A stretch of DNA of 64,000 nt, from positions 310,001-374,000 of the forward strand of contig NW_026515516.1 of the NCBI RefSeq assembly GCF_014898815.1, written 5' to 3'. Below the pieces are notes generated by a model that was given only the letters and a program-made list of their open reading frames with translations, did not search any database and was not told the DNA's origin. The DNA is from Panonychus citri. Taxonomy: Eukaryota > Arthropoda > Arachnida > Trombidiformes > Tetranychidae. How positions within the stretch are numbered: position 1 is the stretch's first letter; every line of letters begins with the position of its first letter. Positions 1-12,600 of this stretch are shown here, piece by piece. A program made the translations under genes and the position numbers.

Positions 1-50
1 TTCACGGTAAACTCAATCTTCAATTCCCTGGCCTGATCTTGACACTGGTC
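1..50 (-). pseudogene. Inverted fragment of orphan-family exon 1
   Basis: The reverse complement of these bases matches the 3' part of exon 1 of the three orphan genes at 812, 3322 and 7105 (the stretch encoding Tyr-Gln-Asp-Gln-Ala-Thr-Glu-Leu-Lys) with a few mismatches. It is truncated by the window edge on one side and joined directly to a neurobeachin fragment on the other. It shows that the array continues to the left of the window and includes at least one inverted copy. Confidence 0.75.
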
Positions 51-525
51 ACGAATAATGTCTCTTCTGATCTCCGCTCCATTCAATCACCAACGGTGAT
101 TGTATAACTGCGATTGATGTTCGCAAACGACATTTAAATGTTTCCGATGCTATTAGTTTATCATTTAAACCTTTCACCGATAATTGCGATGACCCAGTTG
201 ATCCAATGGATGAAGGAAACAATAAAAATGTTGAAGTTAAAGTAACAATGGAAGCGAGTATTACCGCCGGTGAAGGTTCAATTCAATATTCACCATCAAA
301 GGAAAGGAAAACTTCTGGTTGCTCAGAAAAATCTTCATCTCGAAGTACCAATTCAAAGGTGCATCGTGACTCAACTGATTCCAATGTTAATTTAAATGCT
401 AATTGTGGAGATGATGATTATTTCATCAATAATCTTGTTCTTGCAAGAGAATTAGCATTTATTGTAGGAACTGCATGTTCAGTTGATCGTCCACTATCAT
501 CTTCTCTTTCATCTTTATAATGGAG
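51..525 (+). pseudogene. Neurobeachin C-terminal fragment, unit A
   Basis: This is a sense copy of part of the neurobeachin WD40-region coding sequence, whose parent lies on the opposite strand at about 10130-10625. Bases 51-78 match the parent near 10600-10625, then about 60 parental bases are missing, and the match resumes with the stretch encoding the MDEGNNKN segment. The frame is open from 206 to 520 and the match ends within a serine-rich run of the parent. Identity to the parent is very high by eye. It has no start context, no domain boundary and no continuation, so it is read as a non-functional duplicated fragment. Confidence 0.85.
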
Positions 526-745
526 ATAAATGACTTGAGTTAATTTTTTCGTTTCAGTTAAATAAATGAATAAGATTCTTTTTAAAAGAATTGTCATAAA
601 ACAGAGCCGCTATTTTGTATCTTGAGTCGATTGTATCGAAAATATATCGGGCAGAATAAGAAGCCGAAAATATGATAAACAGCGAAGAAAAGTTTTACCT
701 AAAAGATTTCGCTTATTGAAAGTCGGAGTAGCAAAACAACAACAA
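526..745 (-). pseudogene. Diverged neurobeachin fragment in antisense orientation, unit A
   Basis: The plus strand here resembles the plus strand of the parent locus at about 10815-11000, so the coding sense is minus, opposite to the adjoining fragment at 51-525. It is clearly more diverged from the parent than that fragment, with scattered substitutions and small indels that break the frame. It lies just 5' of the orphan gene at 812 and may now be part of its promoter or 5' leader. Confidence 0.75.
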
Positions 746-811
746 GTTATTTTTCCTTGTAGCAAATTTTTTTATTGGTTCTTATAATTCATCTGAATAA
801 CCTTTTCCAAC

Positions 812-1828
812 ATGAATTCTCAATCTAATGATATGAAAGAAATGTTCAATGGTGTGAAATTTATCAAACTTGAAGACAATTCGATGTGCACATCCAATTC
901 ATTCAATCAAACACAAAACCAATCATTCAACCAGTATCAAGATCAGGCCACGGAATTGAAGACTGAGTTTACCGTGAAAGCTGAAAATCTGATCCAAATG
1001 CCATCGTTCAAGGTAAGAATATTCAACCATTTTCACAATTCCACGATTTTTCATTCTTTTATTAATTAACAGATTATCTGTTGTATATATTTTCTTTTGT
1101 CTATATGTTTATTACAGGAAATGACAATTCGAAAACCAAATGATCGTCAATTTGTTCAATTTAAAGATTATTTTTCCCGAATTGAACCTGAATCGAAACC
1201 AGAAAATCTTCTTCTGTCTATCAACATGAATCGAGACTTTAACGAGCCTGAGTGGACGTTACATCAAATTTATTCAACGTACGAGATTTTGGTGATTGGA
1301 ATTAACTTATTGAGAAGTTCAAATACTCGTTTGATAGCAAAGCAAAAAAGAGCACAAAAAGAGATCGATTATTTTCGCAAAAGTCTACAATCTCAACCAC
1401 TGACAGAATTCATGGATAGTAAATGCCAACTTTACTCCTCAAACGTAAGATTTTTTTCTGAAATCTTCTAGATAGAGAAATTCACTAAATTTGAGTTAAT
1501 AATTACAGATGCATAATTATTTCACTTCTAATTCTTTGGATTCTTTAAATATAATTTTCAGGGTAATGTACATATTCGTATGCCTCTGTTTTCAGAATTG
1601 TACAATTTCACCGGATACTTTAACAGAGATTTTACTTTTACGAATGAAAAATTGCTCCAAGATTTGAATAGCTGGAACGAAGACGAGCCCAAGTGGACTA
1701 TGGCTGAAGTGTTTACCACTTATGAGATGCTGGTAATGGGAACATTGATGTCACGAAAAGTTCGAATAACTAAAAAACAGAAAAGAGCACAAATAGATGT
1801 CAATAATTCATTGAAAATTCTTCATTAA
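812..1828 (+). CDS. Orphan two-module protein, copy A (264 aa)
   Basis: I do not recognise this family. Three exons, 812-1012, 1118-1444 and 1562-1828, join in phase 0 with consensus GT and AG borders and give 264 residues. Exon 1 encodes a 67-residue Gln/Asn/Ser-rich, mildly acidic leader. Exons 2 and 3 each encode one module of about 85 residues that is related to the other: an IRxP start, a YF-R segment, an acidic EP-x-WT turn, a TYE-I/M-LVxG helix and a basic K-x-QKRAQ segment. There is no signal peptide, membrane segment or cysteine pattern, so an intracellular protein is likely. AATAAA follows at 1861. Two further copies lie downstream at 3322 and 7105. The conserved exon borders and coding similarity between copies support a real gene; its function is unknown. 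Confidence 0.75.
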
Positions 1829-2731
1829 ATGTCCAAAAAATGGTGAAATGAATAAGGTTGAATAAAATGTTTGATTTATAAAGTTACTCAATGTTGATAA
1901 GACGATAGAATTGGGAATTAATCAATCTTCAATTATCTTTATCCTTCCACCAGGTAAGTTGTGAATCAACGTGAAGAAAGTAAAACTCAATTAAACACAA
2001 TTTGTTTGCCTTATTTCTTGTAGTAAATTATCATTAGTGAGAGAGCTTTCATCTTCATTGTTCTCTCTCTCTCTCTCTTTTTCTCCCTCTCACTCCAATG
2101 TCTTCATCTTCTTAATCAATCCCTTAACTCGACTATTAATTTAACAATTAACAGTAATTAGGTTCTTTGCCTTCTCTCTTTTTCCTTTCACTCTTTGTCT
2201 CTTGGTTTTCATTCACATTTTGAGACACATTTTCTTTGGTTAACTGATTCTCAACATGATGATAATCTTCATCATAGAATCAGTCACATGAAACACTGAG
2301 AAAAATTGAATTTTCTCATGTAAGTTATGGTAAGGACACAGTTAACGTTGGTTTAATACTAATTGTTTAATGCTGATAGATGAACCATTTTGATCAATTT
2401 AGTTTCGTTGAAAGTGTAACACTATTTATCTTTCAGTTTAAGGTCAAGATGATGAGGTGAGTTAATTGTTGTTGGTTAAAATTAAATTGTTTCTAATATA
2501 TTTTCGCATAGTACAAAAAAATCAGGTAAATTGTTGTTTCTCTCACTTAATTCACTGCACTTTAACCCAGCTTGGTTTGGATTATAGACTTTCTCACTCA
2601 AATATATGAGTATGATCATCATCATCATTATGAGTGAGAATGTAAAACTGGGAGTATAAGAGAGAGAAGGCTAATCGACAAGTGCATGCGAATAGCTGTA
2701 AAAGAAAGTATAACTGAATAGATTCCATAAT
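1829..2731. repeat. Inter-unit spacer, copy 1 of a direct repeat
   Basis: This stretch is nearly identical to 5735-6723 over almost its whole length, with small indels. It includes the polyadenylation signal of the preceding orphan gene, a CT tract near 2064-2080 and a pyrimidine-rich region. No coding frame is conserved between the two copies, so it is treated as duplicated intergenic DNA containing the 3' end of one unit and the upstream region of the next. Confidence 0.85.
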
Positions 2732-3012
2732 ATGACCGCCGGTGAAGGTTCAATTCAATATTCACCATCAAAGGAAAGGAAAACTTCTGGTTGCTCAGAA
2801 AAATCTTCATCTCGAAGTACCAATTCAAAGGTGCATCGTGACTCAACTGATTCCAATGTTAATTTAAATACTAATTGTGAAGATGATGATTATTTCATCA
2901 ATAATCTTGTTCTTGCAAGAGAATTAGCATTTATTGTAGGAACTGCATGTTCAGTTGATCGTCCATTATCATCTTCTCCCTCTTCTTCCAAATCAAGTTC
3001 ATCACTCGTATA
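2732..3012 (+). pseudogene. Neurobeachin C-terminal fragment, unit B
   Basis: This is a second sense copy of the same neurobeachin stretch. It starts abruptly at the ATGACCGCCGG boundary shared with unit C and runs further at its 3' end than copy A, into the parental serine run, before a stop at 3010-3012. It is near-identical to the parent. Open as an ORF of 93 codons but lacking any complete domain. Confidence 0.85.
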
Positions 3013-3034
3013 AATCAACAAAAAACATCTATGG

Positions 3035-3262
3035 GGATAAATAACTTGAGTTAATTTTTTGTTTCAGTTAAATAAATAAAAAAGAATCTTTTTAAAAGAA
3101 TTGTCATAAAACAGAGCCGCTATTTTGTATCTTGAGTCGATTGTATCGAAAATATATCGGGCAGAATAAGGAGCCGAAAATATGATAAACAGCGAAGAAA
3201 AGTTTTACCTAAAAGATTTCGCTTATTGGAAGTCGGAGTAACAAAACAACAACAAGTTATTT
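3035..3262 (-). pseudogene. Diverged neurobeachin fragment in antisense orientation, unit B
   Basis: This is the unit B counterpart of 526-745, almost identical to it and equally diverged from the parent region near 10815-11000. It sits between the sense fragment and the leader of the orphan gene at 3322, in the same order as in units A and C. Confidence 0.75.
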
Positions 3263-3321
3263 TTCCTTGTAGCAAATTTTTTTATTGGTTCTTATAATTC
3301 ATCTGAACAACCTTTTCCAAC

Positions 3322-5734
3322 ATGAATTCTCAATCTAATGATATGAAAGAAATGTTCAATGGTGTGAAATGTGTCAAACTTGAAGACAATTCGATGTGCT
3401 CATCCAATTCATTCAATCAAACACAAAACCAATCATCCAACCAGTATCAAGATCTGGCCACGGAATTGAAGACTGAGTTTACCGTGAAAGGTGAAAATCT
3501 GATCCAAATGCCATCGTTTAAGGTAAGAATATTCAACCATTTTCACAATTCCACGATTTTTCACTCTTTTATTAATTAACAGATTATTTGTTGTATATAT
3601 ATTTTCTCTTGTCTATATGTTTATTACAGGAAATGACAATTCGAAAACCAAATGATCGTCAATTTGTTCAATTTAAAGATTATTTTTCCCGAATTGAACC
3701 TGAATCGAAACCAGAAAATCTTCTTCTGTCTATCAACATGAATCGAGACTTTAACGAGCCTGAGTGGACTTTACATCAAATTTATTCAACGTACGAGATT
3801 CTGGTATTCGGAACTAAATTACCAGGAGGATCAAAACCTCGCTTAGATAAAAAAATAAAAAGAGCTGAAACAGAAATCGATAAGTTTTTATACGATCTCC
3901 AATTTCAACTGAAGACAGAGAACATGGAGAGTCAATGTCAACTTTACTTCTCAATCGTAAGAATATTCAATCTAAGATCTAGACAGAGAAATTTGATAAA
4001 CTTGTGTGAATTTCGTTAGTAATAATTTTCCATTTCTAATCTTTTGATATGAATTTCAGGATTATTCATTTATTCGCAAGCCTACTAGTTTCGAATTGGG
4101 TCTTTTTAAGCTTTATTATGGCACTAAATGTTATTTCCCGAAAGAATTATTGTTTGAGCATTTGAACAATCATGTGCTCTATGACGAGCAACAATGGACT
4201 ATGGCTGAAATTTTTGCAACTCTCGAGATTCTGGTAATGGGAACTAGAATGTCACAGGAAAACAAAGTTCGCTTAACTGAAGAACAGAAAAGAGCGCAAA
4301 TGAATATCAAAGAATTCAACCAAAATTATCCTCATCAGTTTTCACAACAGCAAACATTTCAATCATCCAACCAGTATCAAGATCAGGCCACGGAATTGAA
4401 GACTGAGTTTACCATGAAAACTGAAAATCCGATCCAAATGCCATCGTTTAAGGTAAGATTGTCCAACCATTTTCTCATTTTCATTTGCATGATTTTTTCC
4501 GCTTTCTCATATGAATGTGAACGACAAAAGTTTAGGAATTGAGTAAAATCTGGTCTAGTTTTTGGATGAGTCGGAATTTTAGTTTCAAACTTTTCATAAA
4601 TGAAGATAATATAATTAATTAGATGAAAATTAATTACTTTCTGCATTAGATCATGTTGAATCTTAAATAAGTCCAAATAAAGGAAATGTGAAGTTTACGA
4701 CAAAAGTTTAGGTTTTTCGTAAAAATTTGAATGTCAAGATTAATCATCATTTTGATTCATTCATGTTTTGATCAGCTTTAACACATAATTAATTTGCGAT
4801 AATTTCTGCCGAAATCAGGCTATCAATAAAAAAGTTATAGAATTCGAGTTTAGCACGAGTATCAATTGAAAATTACGGGTTTCGGCCTAGTAATAAAAGA
4901 CGATTCGTTCTAACTACGATTCATTCGAAAACCAGACAAGATTTTACACAATTCCTAAACTTTTGTCGTGCACTGTATTATTTGTTGTATATATTTTCTT
5001 TTGTCTATATGTTTTATTACAGGAAATGACAATTCGAAAACCAAATGATCGTCAAATTGTTCAATTTAAAGATTATTTTTCCCGAATTGAACCTGAAGCG
5101 GCACCAGAAAATCTTCTTCTGTCTATCAACATGAATCGAGACTTTAACGAGCCTGAGTGGACGTTACTTCAACTTTATTCAACTTACGAGATTTTGGTGA
5201 TGGGAATTAACTTGTTGAGAAGTTCAAATACTTGTTTGATTGCAAAACAAAAAAGAGCACAAAAAGAGATCGATTATTTTCGCAAAAGTCTACAATCTCA
5301 ACCACTGACAGAATTCATGGATAGTAAATGCCAACTTTTCTCCTCAATCGTAATATTTTTTTTATGAAATCTTCTAGATAGAGAAATTCACTAAATTTGA
5401 GTTAATAATTACAGTCGCATAATTATTTCACTTCTAATTCTTTGTATTCTTTGAATACTATTTTCAGGATAATATACATATTCGTAAACCCTCGCTTCCA
5501 GAATTAAGCAATTTTACTATATACTTTGGCAGAAATTATGCTTATCCAATCGAAAAATTGCTCCAAGATTTGAATAGCTGGAACGACGAAGAGCCCAAGT
5601 GGACTATGGCTGAAGTGTTTACCACTTATGAGATGCTGGTAATGGGAACATTGATGTCACGAAAAGTTCGAATAACTAAAGAACAGAAAAGAGCACAAAT
5701 AGATGTCAATAATTCATTGAAAATTCTTTATTAA
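3322..5734 (+). CDS. Orphan four-module protein, copy B, internally duplicated (504 aa)
   Basis: Same unrecognised family as the gene at 812, but double length. Five exons fit: 3322-3522, 3630-3956, 4060-4452, 5023-5349 and 5468-5734, all in phase 0 with consensus splice sites, giving 504 residues. Exon 3 encodes a second-module type followed without interruption by a copy of the end of the leader exon (from about 4342, the QSSNQYQDQATELKTEF segment), and then a leader-type donor at 4453. Exons 4 and 5 repeat the module pair. The arrangement is leader, M1, M2 plus partial leader, M1, M2, as expected from unequal crossing-over between two tandem genes. The intron at 4453-5022 is enlarged by a transposon. 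If that intron were not removed, copy B would be a three-exon gene ending at 4542 instead. Confidence 0.65.
4515..4975. mobile_element. Tc1/mariner-type MITE in an intron of orphan gene B
   Basis: Terminal inverted repeats of about 55 bases are visible. The left end begins near 4515 with ACGACAAAAGTTTAGGAATT at 4521, and the right end is its reverse complement, finishing CACTG at 4971-4975 followed by TA. Removing the element restores an intron that closely resembles intron 1 of copies A and C. A third, direct copy of the terminal core lies inside at about 4697-4712, suggesting a nested or composite history. It has no coding capacity. The ends beginning CAGTG next to TA and the ACAAAAGT core are typical of Tc1/mariner-type elements. 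Confidence 0.8.
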
Positions 5735-6723
5735 ATGTCCAAAACATGGTGAAATGAATAAGGTTGAATAAAATGTTTCTTTTTTATAAAGTTACTCAAT
5801 GTTGATAACACGATAGAATTAGGAATTAATCAATCTTCAATTATCTTTATCCTTCCACCAGGTAAGTTGTGAATCAACGTGAAGAAAGTAAAACTCAATA
5901 AAACACAATTTGTTTGCCTTATTTCTTGTAGTAAATTATCATTAGTGAGAGAGCTTTCATCTTCATTGTTCTCTCTCTCTCTCTCTTTTTCTCCCTCTCA
6001 CTCCAATGTCTTCATCTTCTTAATCAATCCCTTAACTCGACTATTAATTTAACAATTAACAGTAATTAGGTTCTTTGCCATCTCTCTTTTTCCTTTCACT
6101 TTTTGTCTCTTGGTTTTCATTCACATTTTGAGACACATTTTCTTTGGTTAACTGATTCTCAACATGGTGATAATCTTCATCATGGAATCAGTCACATGAA
6201 ACACTGAGAAAAATTGAATTTTCTCATGTAAGTTATGGTAAAGACACAGTTAACGTTACTTTTTTCTGTTGGTTTACTAATTGTTGAATGTTGATTGATG
6301 AACAATTTTGATCAATTTAGTTTCGTTGAAAGTGTAACACTATTTATCTTTCAGTTTAAGGTCAAGATGATGAGGTGAGTTAATTGTAGATGGTTAAAAT
6401 TAAATTGTTTCTAATATATTTTCGCATAGTACAAAAAAATCAGGTAAATTGTTGTTACTCTCACTTAATTCACTTTACCTTAACCCGGCTTGGTTTGAAT
6501 GAAGCCAGGGAAATGATGATAAGTAAAAACCTTGACAATTTTTGTTGATAAAAAGGTTTGGGTTATAGACTTTCTCACTCAAATATATCAGTATTATCAT
6601 CATCATCATCATCATTATGAGATGAGTGAGAATGTAAAACTGGGAGTATAAGAGAGAGAAGGCTAATCGACAAGTGCATGCGAATAGCTGTAAAAGAAAG
6701 TATAACTGAATAGATTCCATAAT
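5735..6723. repeat. Inter-unit spacer, copy 2 of a direct repeat
   Basis: This is the second copy of the 1829-2731 spacer, with an additional short insertion near 6500-6560 and small indels. It contains AATAAA at 5767, the CT tract and the same final bases before the ATGACCGCCGG junction. No gene is seen in it. Confidence 0.85.
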
Positions 6724-6893
6724 ATGACCGCCGGTGAAGGTTCAATTCAATATTCACCATCAAAGGAAAGGAAAACTTCTGGTTGCTCAGAAAAATCGTC
6801 ATCTCGAAGTACCAATTCAAAGGTGCATCGTGACTCAAATGATTCCAATGTTAATTTAAATACTAATTGTGGAGATGATGATTATTTCATCAA
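6724..6893 (+). pseudogene. Neurobeachin C-terminal fragment, unit C, truncated
   Basis: This sense copy has the same left boundary as unit B. It breaks off after the stretch encoding the DDDYFI segment and is fused directly to the antisense piece, so the last part of the sense copy and the first part of the antisense piece have been deleted together relative to units A and B. Confidence 0.85.
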
Positions 6894-7042
6894 ACAGAGC
6901 CACTATTTTGTATCTTGAGTCGATTGTATCGAAAATATATCGGGCAGAATAAGAAGCCGAAAATATGATAAACAGCGAAGAAAAGTTTTACCTAAAAGAT
7001 TTCGCTTATTGAAAGTCGGAGTAGCAAAACAACAACAAGATA
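6894..7042 (-). pseudogene. Diverged neurobeachin fragment in antisense orientation, unit C
   Basis: This is a shortened version of the pieces at 526-745 and 3035-3262, beginning in the middle of them because of the deletion described for the preceding feature. It is followed by the same leader sequence that precedes each orphan gene. Confidence 0.75.
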
Positions 7043-7104
7043 TTTTTCCTTGTAGCAAATCATTTTATTGGTTTTTATAATTCAACTGCACAACCTTTTC
7101 CAAC

Positions 7105-8645
<1,541 letters not shown>

Positions 8646-9618
8646 TAATTTGGTCTATTCAAAGTTCTTTGATAGTTTCTCTTTTTTATTTAATCAACAA
8701 GTGTAAATAATTGTTTTTTTTTCAAGATAATTAGTAAATTGTTACAACAAAATGTTTTATTTCAATAACCATTTGTCCAAATATACCCTTATTTAATTTC
8801 GTAAAGTTAATCGAGGGAAACAGAAAAGAAGAAAAAAAAATTAAATTAATGTTATAATAATTATAATCGTAATTGGTAATAATCTGATTAATCAAACAGG
8901 TTGTTAATCAGGATTAATTTAGAAGAAGAGGAAAAGAAAAGTACAGATTAATTTCCAAGTTTCCAATTGTGATTTTGCTTTGTTGTCGTTAATTATTGAT
9001 CATGATCACTTTTTCTCCAGGTGATTTAATTTGTTAGCCATTGAATGATTTGTAATTAATTCAAATTTCCTTGTAAATACTAATCAAAAAAATTACATAG
9101 TCTTATTTATACAGAAATTATTATTATAACGGGAATGCTCAGATGATCACCAAGTCCGAATCATCAAATACTTAATCATAAATGCTTCAATCAGGAATCA
9201 GTTAATCGTTAATCAATAAGAAAATTAAACAATTGCCATTTTCTTCATGGTAGCAAAAAACACGTTAATTATCATCAATGTACATTAACAATTTGATCCA
9301 TTTGACTCAATTGGATAAGCATTGTTTTCTTTTGGGTGTATTCCTAAATAATTGATGAGTTTACAGGTTGTCGATTAATCTTCATCAATCAATCAGCTTT
9401 GAAACTTTCTAGACTAGAAATAAGATGTTAATTATTATATAATAGGCACTAAATACTATTAATATTTGTAATTTGTTTTTGACAAAATAATAATAAAAAA
9501 AATGCTGAGATGAAAAAAGAGAGACAATAATTGCATCGAGGTGGGAAATGGGAATTGAATTGTAAAGTGTCAAAGTTGATTTTCAATTTCATTGTGTAAA
9601 TCCAGAAACATTGGCTAA
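8646..9618. other. Intergenic, no gene seen
   Basis: AT-rich sequence between the array and the 3' end of neurobeachin. No conserved frame or repeat from the array is recognisable. It should contain the neurobeachin 3' untranslated region on the minus strand. Confidence 0.5.
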
Positions 9619-12600
9619 TCAATATCGAGAAGAGTACTCATGATGCCAACGATTAAAGTCTAATTTATAAATTATTAATCGACCATTTTCTGTTCCAACC
9701 AGAAGATATTTATAATCAACTAAAAGAATTGATTTGATCGCATTGGTTCCTTGGCCTGTTTCTCTAACGGCAAGATCGGGATTCGGACAAGCGGTTAAAA
9801 GGTCAGAAGTGTTGAGCGCGTAAAGTGGGGTCACATCAAAAGTTCGTAAAATTTTAATCATATAAGGTGACTCGCTTAATATGATGTACTCTCCGTCACG
9901 GGTTATGGTCATCATGAGAGATGAGATATCTTTGGGTCGGGGAAAACTAATACATTTATGTAATTCACCTCGCAAATTGTAGGTAAACAAAAGTGCTGTT
10001 GGTTCACTTGGTGCTACGGTTGTTGTTGTTGCTGTTGAGGACGATGATGATGAGATTGTGTTGGGCATAATTGTTGACGTTAATGATGATAAGAGTGATG
10101 AACTTGATTTGGAAGAAGAGGGAGAAGATGATAATGGACGATCAACTGAACATGCAGTTCCTACAATAAATGCTAATTCTCTTGCAAGAACAAGATTATT
10201 GATGAAATAATCATCATCTCCACAATTAGTATTTAAATTAACATTGGAATCAGTTGAGTCACGATGCACCTTTGAATTGGTACTTCGGGATGAAGATTTT
10301 TCTGAGCAACCAGAAGTTTTCCTTTCCTTTGATGGTGAATATTGAATTGAAACTTCACCGGCGGTCATACTCGCTTCCATTGTTACTTTAACTTCAACAT
10401 TTTTATTGTTTCCTTCATCCATTGGATCAACTGGATCATCGCAATTATCGGCGAAAGGTTTAAATGATAAACTAATAGCATCGGAAACATTTAAATGTCG
10501 TTTGCGAACATCAATTGCAGTTATACAATCGCCATTGGTGATTGAATGGACAAGAATCAGATTTTTAGATCCACTTGAGATTAGACCCAATTCAGCGGAG
10601 ATCAGGAGAGACATAATCATAGATTCGTGTCCAGTTAGGATTAATTTAGGTAAAGGATTTCCGGAAATAGCAGAGGCTCCATTGTTACCCTCTATTTGAG
10701 CATATTTGGCATTCCAAGTCCAAAATAGAACGGAACAATCAACTGAACCCGAAGCAACGTAAAAATCAACAGCAACATTACATTCGCTTCGAGCAAGACA
10801 GGTGACAAGTCCTCGGTGTCCATAAATGACTTGGGTTAATTTTCCTGTTTCAGTTGAATAAACACGAAAAGAGTTGTCATAAAATGGAGCCATTATTATA
10901 TATTTTGAGTCGATTGTCACAATATATCGAGGAGAATAAGGAGCCGAGGATGATGATAGACAGCAAAGAGAAGTTGTATCTAAAAGATGTCGCTTATTGG
11001 AAGAGGAAGAGGACGAAGTTGATGAGGAAGTTGTCAAGGCCGAATCAAGGGTAAAGGGTTGATTAGACTCTTTTGGATTCCATTTATGGATGTGATAGTG
11101 TTGAGCACTGTTAATGGTAACAATGGACGACGGAATACTGGACAGTGAGGTTGAATTGGCAGAGGAGTTTGTTGATGATGTTGAAGAACCACCTGTTGAG
11201 TTGGACGAAGTGTTCATTGTACAAGCAGCGATGGCGGTAATGGCTGCATTAAAGGGGAACTTTATCGACATGCAAATCTCATCCATCACCGGAGAAAACA
11301 TTAGAGGTGAAACATGGAGAGCTGATGATCGAGGAGGATGAGGTTCGGTGCTTAACTGTGATGGTGTTTGACCGAAATGTCGGATTTGAGCTTCGATAGC
11401 ATCTTTAAGGGCAGGGTCATTACAAGAAATTGTACTTAAATCAATATTTCCCTCGTATGTTAGGTAGTAGAAAACATTGACCGCTCTCACTGCCTCAGGC
11501 CCACGTTGTTTATAACCAAAAATAAGATCAATCCATTGATGTAATTGACAGGAAACCAGATCAGATTCTAAGGCCATCCGATGGAGTCTTATAAAGTGTT
11601 CTGGTGAATCAGCCCATTTGGGCAGATCAACATTACGAAGTTTTTTAGTTGGTGCACCTCGAGGTGAGGTTCCAGAAAGCACTTCAGGTAAATAGAAAAG
11701 TTCAGGAATCAGTTCCTTGACATTCTGATGACCTCCCATCAATGACCCCAACCAGGCTTCACGAATTGATGTGAACAATCTTGATTCATTTTCAAGTCGA
11801 CCATCTTGGAGAGCTAAATAGGCCGAATGAAAAGGTTCTAATCGGATAAGCCAACCAAGAGTAAAGGCAGCGGTGGAATAATGGGTTCCGTAATGGAAAG
11901 CGGGTATGTGACTATTATCCCAGGAATTGTATCTTTCAATGAATTCTGCTCTTCTCTCACTGTTTAAAGCTCCAATTGGTTTACTGAGATCACGGAAATT
12001 GGTGGGTTGAGATAGATCTAATTCAGGTGTATCATAGTTTGTTAATATCCATGGAAAAACGGGATATTGATTCAGATCTTGATAAGTTCGACCTGCGATT
12101 GTGTTTAAAAACATCAGATATTCAAAATTAGTAATCTCTCTCTTTTGCCATTTATGGGTCATATTGGAAGCTGCAAAGAGCTGCTTTGGTGTCATCAATG
12201 AAGCTCTTCTTGATTGAGGGATACCATATTTAACACCAACTCCAACGGCGGGTAAATATTTGACCACTTTTTTCACAGTCTCTGAATCAGGGAAAACAAA
12301 CATGACTGATGTTCGTTGAGCAAGAAAGATTTCGAGAGCAACAGGTTGCAGTAAATAACGACGACTAAAAATCGCTCGAATCTCATTGAAAGGTACTTTT
12401 CCATTGTAGGTGATTAGGTCACAATAGCGAAGAACTCGAAGATCTAAATCACGAAAACCACCTCGACCCGGTTTAGAACTTGATGATCCCGCCAATCCTT
12501 TCAAATTTTCCTCTGGTAATTTGTCTCGTGAGCTTCCGGATGAAGGTCGAGATTTGACTTTGACACTTGTTCCTGATCCATCATTTGATTGTTTGGAAAC

